This document shows, piece after piece, positions 1-8,881 of a stretch of 9,529 nt of DNA. Under the pieces are notes generated by a model that made no database searches, was not told the DNA's origin, and saw nothing but the letters and a program-made list of their open reading frames with translations. A program made the position numbers and the translations under genes. Positions within the stretch are counted from its first letter, which is position 1. Each line of letters starts with the position of its first letter. Source of the stretch: Actinomycetota bacterium (GTDB taxonomy: Bacteria > Actinomycetota > Actinomycetes > Nanopelagicales > Nanopelagicaceae); the NCBI GenBank assembly GCA_009701945.1, contig WLJF01000014.1:1-9529 (forward strand), read 5' to 3'.

Positions 1-1035
1 GATGGCACCCGTTCCATAATCTGCGAGTACATAATCAGATGCCCAGATAGGAAGTTTTTCCCCATTAACTGGATTGATTGCAAAGCGCTTTAAATCAACC
101 CCAGATTTAGGGCGATCTGTTGCAAGGCGATCGATATCAGAGGCAGCCTTAATCTTCTCCAAATATGATTTGAATTCAGATTCAACGGGTGTCCCAGTTG
201 CAAGTTCTGCAGCAAGTGCTGAGTCAGCTGCCACAACCATAAAAGTTGCACCGAATAAAGTGTCGGGGCGTGTTGTGTAAATCGTGACGGGTTCTGTGCG
301 ACCTTCGATAACGAAGTTGACGTTGGCACCTTGTGAGCGACCAATCCAGTTGCGCTGCATGAGCAAGACTTTTTCAGGCCACTTGCCTTCTAGCTCTGAC
401 ATGTCATCGAGTAGGCGATCTGCGTAATCTGTAATCTTGAAATACCACTGATTGAGCTTCTTCTTCGTAACTGCTGTGTCGCAACGTTCGCAGAGTCCAG
501 CTACTACTTGTTCATTAGCCAATACTGTCTGACACCCTGGGCACCAGTTAACTGCAGAGTCCTTGCGATATGCCAAGCCACGGTCATGAAGTTTGGTAAA
601 GAGCCATTGGTTCCACTTGTAGTACTCAGGATCGCATGTGTTAAAGACACGATCCCAGTCGAATGAACATGCATAGCGGCGCATCGAAGCTTTCTGCGTT
701 GCAATGTTTTCATAGGTCCAGATACGTGGATCCTCATTGCGCTTGATTGCAGCATTTTCTGCAGGTAATCCAAATGCATCCCAACCGATGGGGTGCATGA
801 CATTAAAACCTTTTTGAATCCAGTAACGAGCTATCACATCGCCGAGTGCATATGCCTCTGCATGGCCCATATGGAGATCACCTGATGGGTAAGGGAACAT
901 ATCGAGTACATACTTCTTAGGGCGTGCATCATCGGCTCGACCAGATTTAAATGGCTCGAGCGCATCCCAAATCGGCAGCCACTTTTCTTGCACGTATGCA
1001 AAGTCGTATGCCGCATGTTCGCGTTCAGTACTCAC
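1..1035 (-). CDS. leuS: Leucyl-tRNA synthetase, N-terminal 345 residues (runs off left edge)
   Basis: Class I aminoacyl-tRNA synthetase that charges tRNA-Leu with leucine in the cytoplasm. The frame is open from a GTG at 1035 to base 1, so the C-terminal part lies outside the window. Visible landmarks are the ATP-binding HIGH-type motif as HMGH (residues 55-58) within [25 protein letters not shown] (84-96); a zinc-site cysteine set C165, C168, C182, C185; and the threonine-rich editing (CP1) motif [11 protein letters not shown] (254-264). The last residues, YGTGAI, sit just before where MAVPAHD is normally found. The GTG is chosen because an in-frame TAG lies nine codons upstream with no other start between. 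The next in-frame GTG (codon 15) would cut into the conserved N-terminal helix ([10 protein letters not shown]). The start codon lies one nucleotide after the 3' end of tRNA-Ala and no Shine-Dalgarno sequence precedes it. Identification is very secure; the start is likely. Confidence 0.96.
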   Translation of the reverse strand, partial: MSTEREHAAYDFAYVQEKWLPIWDALEPFKSGRADDARPKKYVLDMFPYPSGDLHMGHAEAYALGDVIARYWIQKGFNVMHPIGWDAFGLPAENAAIKRNEDPRIWTYENIATQKASMRRYACSFDWDRVFNTCDPEYYKWNQWLFTKLHDRGLAYRKDSAVNWCPGCQTVLANEQVVAGLCERCDTAVTKKKLNQWYFKITDYADRLLDDMSELEGKWPEKVLLMQRNWIGRSQGANVNFVIEGRTEPVTIYTTRPDTLFGATFMVVAADSALAAELATGTPVESEFKSYLEKIKAASDIDRLATDRPKSGVDLKRFAINPVNGEKLPIWASDYVLADYGTGAI

Positions 1036-1036
1036 G

Positions 1037-1109
1037 TGGAGATAAGGGGAATCGAACCCCTAACCTCTTCCATGCCATGGAAGCGCGCTACCAATTGCGC
1101 CATATCCCC
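1037..1109 (-). tRNA. tRNA-Ala (anticodon GGC)
   Basis: The reverse strand folds into a complete 73-nt cloverleaf. The 7-bp acceptor stem is GGGGATA/TATCTCC and contains the G3:U70 wobble pair that is the alanine identity element. The D stem is GCGC/GCGC with GG in its loop. The anticodon stem is CTTCC/GGAAG around the loop ATGGCAT, giving anticodon GGC, which reads GCC and GCU. The variable loop is five bases, and the T stem AGGGG/CCCCT carries the loop TTCGATT. The discriminator base is A. CCA is not encoded: the bases after A73 are C then G, so CCA must be added by nucleotidyltransferase. The gene lies 18 nt after the histidine phosphatase stop and 1 nt before the leuS start, so it is probably processed out of a longer transcript. 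Confidence 0.97.
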
Positions 1110-1127
1110 GCTGTTAAAAAGCGAACT

Positions 1128-1787
1128 TTACCGTACTGAATCAGGTATCACTGCGCCAGATTCTTCTCCATAGACAGGCTCTGGAATAGATCCGGCGTTA
1201 TGTTCGACCAATAACCAACCTTTAGGCGACTCTTCGAGAATCGACCATTGCGCATTTGATAACCCACCAACGCGAGACCAGTATGGAATCGGCAAATCTA
1301 GAAAAGAACCAATAATTGTTCGAGAAGTTCCACCATGTGTTGCAACGACAAGTCGTTGATTATCTTTACCTGCGAGTGCTTCCGTAATCGCTGCAACTCC
1401 ACGTGCTCCAACTTCGCTACGTCGCTCACCAATTCCACCTGCTGGGTTATCTCCACCCATCGACCATTCACGCAAATTAGCTAGATCAACTTTTCGAATC
1501 TCATCACCAGTTAAGCCTTCCCAGTTTCCGCAATTAGTCTCGCGAAGGCGTGGGTCGATAAGTACTTCAAGTCCTGTGAGCTTGACTAGTTCATGCGCTG
1601 TGCTCTGTGCTCGACCTAAATCACTTGCAATAATCATTGTGGGATCCATTGCAGCGATCATTGGTGCAGCGTGAGCAGCTTGAAACTTTCCCACATCATT
1701 GAGAGGAATATCTGTGTGGCCTTGAAACTTATTGGCAACATTCCATTCGGTCTGTCCGTGGCGCCACAAAATGATCTGATTACCCAC
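1128..1787 (-). CDS. Histidine phosphatase family protein (GpgP-like phosphoglycerate mutase fold)
   Basis: A 219-residue member of the histidine phosphatase (cofactor-dependent phosphoglycerate mutase) superfamily. The phospho-accepting motif LWRHGQTEWN has H10 as the expected nucleophile. R59 in SDLGRAQSTA, E83 in LRETNCGNWEG and H151 in VATHGG complete the usual catalytic pocket. The GTG start at 1787 overlaps the end of rsfS by 8 nt and has a good ribosome binding site (GAGGAAG). The frame stays open farther upstream, but that part only shadows rsfS and lacks family similarity. In M. tuberculosis the gene directly after rsfS is Rv2419c, glucosyl-3-phosphoglycerate phosphatase (GpgP). The size, the position and the late VGGLSNAQWSIL stretch resemble that protein. 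The substrate is nevertheless inferred: no GpgS partner is in this window and other phosphomonoesters are possible. Family assignment is secure; the GpgP role is moderate. Confidence 0.9.
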   Translation of the reverse strand: MGNQIILWRHGQTEWNVANKFQGHTDIPLNDVGKFQAAHAAPMIAAMDPTMIIASDLGRAQSTAHELVKLTGLEVLIDPRLRETNCGNWEGLTGDEIRKVDLANLREWSMGGDNPAGGIGERRSEVGARGVAAITEALAGKDNQRLVVATHGGTSRTIIGSFLDLPIPYWSRVGGLSNAQWSILEESPKGWLLVEHNAGSIPEPVYGEESGAVIPDSVR

Positions 1788-2154
1788 GAGCTGCTTCCTC
1801 TTTAACGATATCGAGTTCAATCTTTGGGCAGTCATTCCACAAACGATCGAGCATGTAGTAACGACGAAGCTCTGTCGATTGAATATGAACAACAAGATCT
1901 GAGTAATCAAGAAGAACCCACTCATCGGTGCCTTCACGACGCAGTGGCTTATCCCCCACAAGGCGAAGTTGCTCTTCTACTTCATCTGCAATCGTGTCGA
2001 TGATCTTGGAGTTGGATGCGGTAACAATAAGGAACACCTCACTGAGCACAGTTTGATCCGATAGGTCGAGTGCAACGAGTTCGGTTCCGAACTTATCAAC
2101 TGCAGCGCGAGCTGCAATCTGTGTGCGATCGACGCAGGCTTTACTAGCTGGCAT
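1780..2154 (-). CDS. rsfS: Ribosome silencing factor RsfS
   Basis: A 124-residue RsfS/RsfA protein of the Iojap/DUF143 family. In other bacteria RsfS binds ribosomal protein uL14 on the free 50S subunit and blocks joining with 30S, lowering translation when nutrients are short. Recognisable stretches are VALDLSDQTVLSEVFLIVTASN (residues 27-48), DEVEEQL (57-63), the hallmark WVLLDYSDLVVHIQ (79-92) and LDRLWNDCP (102-110). Length matches the family. The ATG at 2154 lies inside the end of nadD (11-nt overlap) and is preceded by AAGGAG ten nucleotides upstream. At its 3' end it overlaps the phosphatase by 8 nt. The order nadD-rsfS-phosphatase is conserved in actinobacteria including M. tuberculosis (Rv2421c-Rv2419c). 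Confidence 0.96.
   Translation of the reverse strand: MPASKACVDRTQIAARAAVDKFGTELVALDLSDQTVLSEVFLIVTASNSKIIDTIADEVEEQLRLVGDKPLRREGTDEWVLLDYSDLVVHIQSTELRRYYMLDRLWNDCPKIELDIVKEEAARG
1794..1800 (-). promoter_or_regulatory. Shine-Dalgarno sequence of the histidine phosphatase gene
   Basis: GAGGAAG on the minus strand, within the last codons of rsfS and six nucleotides before the GTG at 1787. It decides the start of the phosphatase, because the same frame is open for another 58 codons upstream without a better signal. Its location inside rsfS implies translational coupling. Confidence 0.65.
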
Positions 2155-2692
2155 AGAGGTTGTGCTCCTTTATATAGGCGGCGACTGCCGCCGGTACTGC
2201 ATCAGATTTATGTGCTCGGATATCAGTTGCAGAGACTGCAATCGCATCCACGCTTGTGTTGTGCTGTCCAGGAAATTCAGGGCGGTCAATGACAACAAAC
2301 TCAACCATCTCTTTGAGCTCATCAGCGCGATGCCATTGATCAATCTTTTCGTAGGCATCAGTGCCGACAATAAGAACAATGGTGTCGCCTTCATAGTTCT
2401 GCGCCACAGCTTCCACCGTATCAATCGTGTAGCTAGGTCCCTCTCGTAATACTTCAATGGGATTTACTTCAACGCACTTACTTATCTCTGCAGGGAGTTC
2501 ACTCACCGCTAACTGACACATTGCACGGCGCTGAGCACCTGTTGCGTGTGGCTCATTATCGCGCAGACGAGGTTGACCAGCCGGAAGGACTAAAAGATGA
2601 TCGACAATCTTTCGAGAGATTAACTCCTGGATAACGTGGATATGACCGTTATGAATGGGGTCGAATGTGCCGCCGTAAAGCCCAACGCGCAA
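2144..2692 (-). CDS. nadD: Nicotinate-nucleotide adenylyltransferase
   Basis: A 182-residue NadD. It transfers AMP from ATP to nicotinate mononucleotide to give deamido-NAD+, the penultimate step of NAD+ synthesis, in the cytosol. The nucleotidyltransferase signature GGTFDPIHNGH is at residues 7-17, with H14 and H17 as the (H/T)xGH pair. The second signature appears as VSATDIRAH, followed by the usual end VPAAVAAYIKEHNLY. The start is TTG at 2692. This is effectively forced: an in-frame TAG lies two codons upstream and the conserved MRVGLYGGTFDP begins at once. No clear Shine-Dalgarno is visible; the stop of the upstream microprotein is only 6 nt away, so coupling is likely. Its 3' end overlaps rsfS by 11 nt. 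Confidence 0.96.
   Translation of the reverse strand: MRVGLYGGTFDPIHNGHIHVIQELISRKIVDHLLVLPAGQPRLRDNEPHATGAQRRAMCQLAVSELPAEISKCVEVNPIEVLREGPSYTIDTVEAVAQNYEGDTIVLIVGTDAYEKIDQWHRADELKEMVEFVVIDRPEFPGQHNTSVDAIAVSATDIRAHKSDAVPAAVAAYIKEHNLYAS
2165..2170 (-). promoter_or_regulatory. Shine-Dalgarno sequence of rsfS
   Basis: AAGGAG on the minus strand inside the nadD coding region, ten nucleotides before the rsfS ATG. It is the best match to the anti-Shine-Dalgarno consensus among the junctions of the array I checked, and supports the overlapping start of rsfS. Confidence 0.6.
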
Positions 2693-2698
2693 GGTCTA

Positions 2699-2818
2699 CT
2701 ACTTATCGAAGCGAAGAACGATGTAAAGAAGGAATGCAAATACTCCAAAGGCGATAAGACCGAATGCGTAAGGAGGAATTGGTAGTTCGCGCGTAACTTC
2801 AGCGTTGAGCATCATCAT
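2699..2818 (-). CDS. 39-residue single-span membrane microprotein between ligA and nadD
   Basis: A short frame starts with three consecutive ATG codons (2818, 2815, 2812) and ends in TAG. The product starts MMMLNAEVTRELPIPPYAFG and continues through a hydrophobic run (about residues 17-35: YAFGLIAFGVFAFLLYIVL) to a basic tail RFDK. This looks like one transmembrane helix with a short proline-containing N-terminus and a positively charged end. It fills the gap between ligA (12 nt after its stop) and nadD (6 nt before its start), and in an array with almost no spacers that argues for a real gene. I recall similar tiny proteins with a PxPPxxxG-hydrophobic pattern beside nadD in other actinobacteria, but could not check. 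The function is unknown. A strong ribosome binding site is not visible, and which of the three ATGs is used is uncertain. Confidence 0.75.
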   Translation of the reverse strand: MMMLNAEVTRELPIPPYAFGLIAFGVFAFLLYIVLRFDK

Positions 2819-2830
2819 GAGTGAAGATTA

Positions 2831-5918
<3,088 letters not shown>

Positions 5919-5922
<4 letters not shown>

Positions 5923-7061
5923 TTTCTACCCACCGCATTGGCAGCTAAACCGCGTTCAATCACATCAGGTAACACAGAGAGTGCATAGGCAACATCACTA
6001 GCGGTGTTGGTCGATCCAAATGAGAAGCGCAGTGATGATTGAGAAACCACATCGGTAAGGCCCATCGCCATCAATACATGGCTGGGGCGGTGAACTCCTG
6101 CTGTGCAGGCAGCACCTGTGGAACAGGAAACTTTCTGTGAATCCATCAGAAGTAAGAGCGAATCACTCTGTGTTCCTGGAAATGTGATGTTGGAAATTCC
6201 TGGAAGGCGCGGTGCGCTTTTGCCATTAATCACAGCATCAGGACGGGATGCAAGAACGCCTGCTTCAAATGAATCACGAAGTGCTGCTACTTTGCTTGCG
6301 TCATAGAGCTTTGCTTCAACAGCTGCAGCCAATGCCACAATCGATGGAGCATTGAGTGTGCCACTTCGAATATCGCGCTCTTGTCCCCCACCATGTAAGA
6401 GAGCTGGAATTTCTACTGCGCGGCGCAAGATCAGCGCACCGATACCAAGTGGTCCACCAACTTTATGTCCACTAATTGTCATGGCAAAGAGGCCTAGATC
6501 TTTAAAGGACACTGGCACCTTAGTAAAGCTTTGCACCGCATCACAATGAACAGGGATATCGCCTGCAATCTTCACAACTTCTGCAATCGGTTGAATCACG
6601 CCAGTCTCATTATTGCTATGCATCACTGAAATGAGCGCAATCTCTGAAGCACGCTCTGCAACTGTCTTCTTGAGGAATGCAAGATCAATGACTCCATCAG
6701 ACTTGACTGGAATCTCAATGAGTTCTGCACCTTCGTGTTCTACAAGCCAATGTGCTGGGTCAAGAACAGCATGGTGTTCGATGCTGGAGATGAGAATGAC
6801 TTTCTTATCGCTATGCCAGAACAGACCCTTAATGGCTGCATTATTTGCTTCAGTACCTGAGCCGGTGAATATGACTTCACTCGATAAACAGCCCACAGCC
6901 TTTGCAATCTTCTCTCTCGCATCTTCAACATCTTTACGAGTTGAGCGACCTTCTGTGTGCAGAGAAGATGGGTTACCGAGTTTGCGAAGTGAAGTATTCA
7001 TCGCATCAATGGCGATATCGAACATCGGCGTAGTAGCCGCATGGTCGAGATAGACGCTCAT
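5919..7061 (-). CDS. iscS: Cysteine desulfurase (IscS/NifS type)
   Basis: A 380-residue, PLP-dependent group I cysteine desulfurase. It converts cysteine to alanine and holds the sulfur as a persulfide for tRNA thiolation and possibly Fe-S assembly. Visible: YLDHAATTP at the N-terminus, [10 protein letters not shown] (65-74), the PLP-stacking histidine in IEHHAV (94-99), HSNNETG (148-154), D174 and Q177 around CDAVQ, the Schiff-base lysine K200 in [14 protein letters not shown], and the mobile-loop catalytic cysteine C319 in [18 protein letters not shown] second nearby cysteine, C313, is also present in this loop. The gene starts 9 nt after etfA and overlaps mnmA by 4 nt, so its main client here is probably MnmA. 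No other isc or suf gene is in the window. The symbol follows mycobacterial usage; a NifS name would fit equally. Confidence 0.93.
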
Positions 7062-7070
7062 GGGAGCAGT

Positions 7071-8024
7071 CTAGTTCGTGCGGGCTGTGATGCCTTCTGT
7101 GGCCTTGGGCAGCACGTTAAAGAGGTCTCCGATGACGCCGAAATCTGCAATATCAAAGAGCGGTGCTTCAGGATCTTTATTGACCACAACGATTGTCTTT
7201 GAAGTCTGCATTCCTGCGCGGTGTTGGATTGCGCCAGAGATTCCGCATGCGACATAGAGCTGTGGGCTCACAGTCTTTCCTGTCTGACCAACTTGATGTG
7301 AATGTGGATACCAACCAGCATCAGTTGCTGCGCGTGATGCACCAACTGCAGCACCGAGTGAATCGGCAAATGCTTCAACGGGTGCAAAGTTTCCATCAGT
7401 TCCACGTCCACCTGAAACAACAATATTTGCCTCAGTCAGTTCTGGTCGTCCGCCCTTTACAGGTGGTTGTGATGAAGAAATGGTTGCTTTCTTTGCATCA
7501 CTTCCAATTGTCGCTGTGCCATTAGTAATTGCAGGAGATGATGCAGATAAATCTGCCTCAACGCTATTAGGTCGGACAGTAATGATCGCAACGCCATGTG
7601 AGACCTTAGAGTGCACAGTCGTTGATCCACCAAAGACAAGCTGAGTTGCTGTGCAATCGGCTGCAACATCGACTGCATCTGTGATGATTCCAGATTCAGT
7701 CAGTACTGCAACGCGAGCTGCAACTTCCTTTCCAAATGCATGAGATGCGATCAGAACGGCAGCAGGGGATTTCTCTTTCACAAGGCTTGCAAGTGCATCA
7801 GCAGATGCCGCAACACCGTGGGATGCAAAGTCATCAGATTCAACAACAAGAACGTTTGCAATAGGTCCTTGATTCACGGTTGCAGCTAGTGCTGCACCTT
7901 TTCCACTACCTGCTAGAACTACTGCGGTGACAGAGCCAATTCGAGCGCCAGCTGTTGCAAGTTCTGCAGTGGTCTTGGTGGCCTTATCGCTTGAGAAATC
8001 AGCCAGGATTAATACGGTGCTCAT
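7071..8024 (-). CDS. etfA: Electron transfer flavoprotein, alpha subunit
   Basis: A 317-residue ETF alpha subunit (FixB family). With EtfB it forms a soluble heterodimer that takes electrons from flavin dehydrogenases such as acyl-CoA dehydrogenases and hands them on, usually to a membrane quinone reductase. The N-terminal half is the alpha/beta ETF domain. The C-terminal FAD-binding domain is clear: VSGGRGTDG (203-211), [11 protein letters not shown] (228-238), [25 protein letters not shown] (244-268) with QTGKTVSP, and [21 protein letters not shown] (282-302). The ATG overlaps the etfB stop by 4 nt and follows a purine-rich AGAGAAGAAG stretch that may serve as ribosome binding site. No ETF-quinone oxidoreductase or dehydrogenase is encoded in the window, so the electron donor and acceptor cannot be named. 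Confidence 0.97.
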   Translation of the reverse strand: MSTVLILADFSSDKATKTTAELATAGARIGSVTAVVLAGSGKGAALAATVNQGPIANVLVVESDDFASHGVAASADALASLVKEKSPAAVLIASHAFGKEVAARVAVLTESGIITDAVDVAADCTATQLVFGGSTTVHSKVSHGVAIITVRPNSVEADLSASSPAITNGTATIGSDAKKATISSSQPPVKGGRPELTEANIVVSGGRGTDGNFAPVEAFADSLGAAVGASRAATDAGWYPHSHQVGQTGKTVSPQLYVACGISGAIQHRAGMQTSKTIVVVNKDPEAPLFDIADFGVIGDLFNVLPKATEGITARTN

Positions 8025-8803
8025 ATCAACTTCTTCTCTGCTAGGAAGTTGACAAGGTCTTGGCCGCCATTGCCTTCATCGGTGACTTTGACACCGGCTG
8101 CACGTGCAGGACGTGGCGTTGCATCATTGACTTGCGACCATGCGCTCTGCGCTGATGCGCCCACTGCAGCTAAATCTTTTTGATCAATAACCTTCTTCTT
8201 AGCAGCCATGATTCCTTTAAAGGATGGGTAGCGAGGCTCATTAATTTTTTCAACAACGCTGATGACTGCAGGAAATGCTGCAGAGATTTCGTCAACGCCA
8301 GCTTCGGTGACGCGAGTAATAGAAACTTTTCCTGCAGGATCTACAGTGACTTTAGATGCAAAAGTCAGTTGCGCCCAGCCAAGGCGAGCGCTCAACATCG
8401 CCGGCACAACGCTCATACGAGCATCGGTAGATTCAGTTCCACAGATAACAAGGTCATATCCCCCATCAGCAATAACCTTGGCAAGGATTGCTGACGTTGC
8501 GAGCGCATCAGAGCCTGCCAGTGCGCTATCGCTGACCAAGATTGCATCGTTTGCACCCATGGAGAGCGCTTTGCGCACTGCCTCCGTTGCGCGATCTGGT
8601 CCCATAGAAATAACTGTGACTGTGTGTGCTCCACCTTCTTCATTGCCGCCATGTGCTTCTGCGATGCGAAGGGCTTCTTCAACGGCATATTCATCGAGGT
8701 CATTAAGAACTGCATCAACGTTCTCGCGATCGAGGAGTCCATTGACCATCTTCTTCTCAGCCCATGAATCGGGGACCTGCTTTACGCACACTGCTATCTT
8801 CAT
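8021..8803 (-). CDS. etfB: Electron transfer flavoprotein, beta subunit
   Basis: A 260-residue ETF beta subunit (FixA family), partner of EtfA. Typical features are the N-terminal CVKQVPDSW (residues 6-14); [14 protein letters not shown] (34-47), which lines the AMP-binding region; ISMGP (65-69) and [14 protein letters not shown] (77-90); [22 protein letters not shown] (121-142), close to the ASTDGTMGVVPALLAE pattern of mycobacterial FixA; and [21 protein letters not shown] (184-204), the recognition-loop region. It is the first gene of the minus-strand array. The ATG at 8803 has no Shine-Dalgarno but lies 7 nt after a -10 element, which suggests a leaderless message. The last codons overlap etfA by 4 nt. 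Confidence 0.97.
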   Translation of the reverse strand: MKIAVCVKQVPDSWAEKKMVNGLLDRENVDAVLNDLDEYAVEEALRIAEAHGGNEEGGAHTVTVISMGPDRATEAVRKALSMGANDAILVSDSALAGSDALATSAILAKVIADGGYDLVICGTESTDARMSVVPAMLSARLGWAQLTFASKVTVDPAGKVSITRVTEAGVDEISAAFPAVISVVEKINEPRYPSFKGIMAAKKKVIDQKDLAAVGASAQSAWSQVNDATPRPARAAGVKVTDEGNGGQDLVNFLAEKKLI

Positions 8804-8810
8804 GACGGGT

Positions 8811-8839
8811 ATGTTACTGACCAGTAGCCTATTTCACAA
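8811..8839 (-). promoter_or_regulatory. Predicted leaderless promoter of etfB and the downstream array
   Basis: On the minus strand a -35 element TTGTGA (8839-8834, 4 of 6 matches to TTGACA) is followed by a 17-nt spacer and a -10 element TAACAT (8816-8811, 4 of 6 matches to TATAAT, with the conserved TA...T). The etfB ATG begins 8 nt after the end of the -10 element, so transcription would start at or next to the A of the start codon. Leaderless messages are common in actinobacteria and the absence of a Shine-Dalgarno agrees. This is the only sizeable spacer upstream of the array and so the natural place for its main promoter. Reading by eye only. Confidence 0.6.
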
Positions 8840-8881
8840 CGATGTCCAGCCCATCTCGCGCAGGCACGGCAAGATAACCCC

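Noticed and set aside
1065..1085. Near-perfect inverted repeat around CTTCCATGCCATGGAAG, considered as an operator
   Set aside because: It is the anticodon stem and loop of tRNA-Ala.
1110..1127. T-run before tRNA-Ala, considered as a terminator of the phosphatase transcript
   Set aside because: Only a three-base inverted repeat flanks it, with no stable stem, so the tRNA is more likely cotranscribed.
1788..1961. Upstream extension of the histidine phosphatase to an ATG at 1961
   Set aside because: The extra 58 residues overlap rsfS and lack similarity to the family, which starts just before the RHG motif. GTG 1787 has its own GAGGAAG site.
2771..2780. AAGGAGGAAT on the plus strand, a strong Shine-Dalgarno-like match
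   Set aside because: It lies opposite the proline codons of the microprotein, and no plausible plus-strand gene follows.
6613..7053. Plus-strand frame of 146 codons opposite the cysteine desulfurase
   Set aside because: It is antisense to conserved desulfurase motifs, and the translation shows no family features.
8810..8815. TATGTT as a plus-strand -10 element for glgX
   Set aside because: No acceptable -35 element lies at the right spacing, and the same bases form part of the better minus-strand promoter of etfB.
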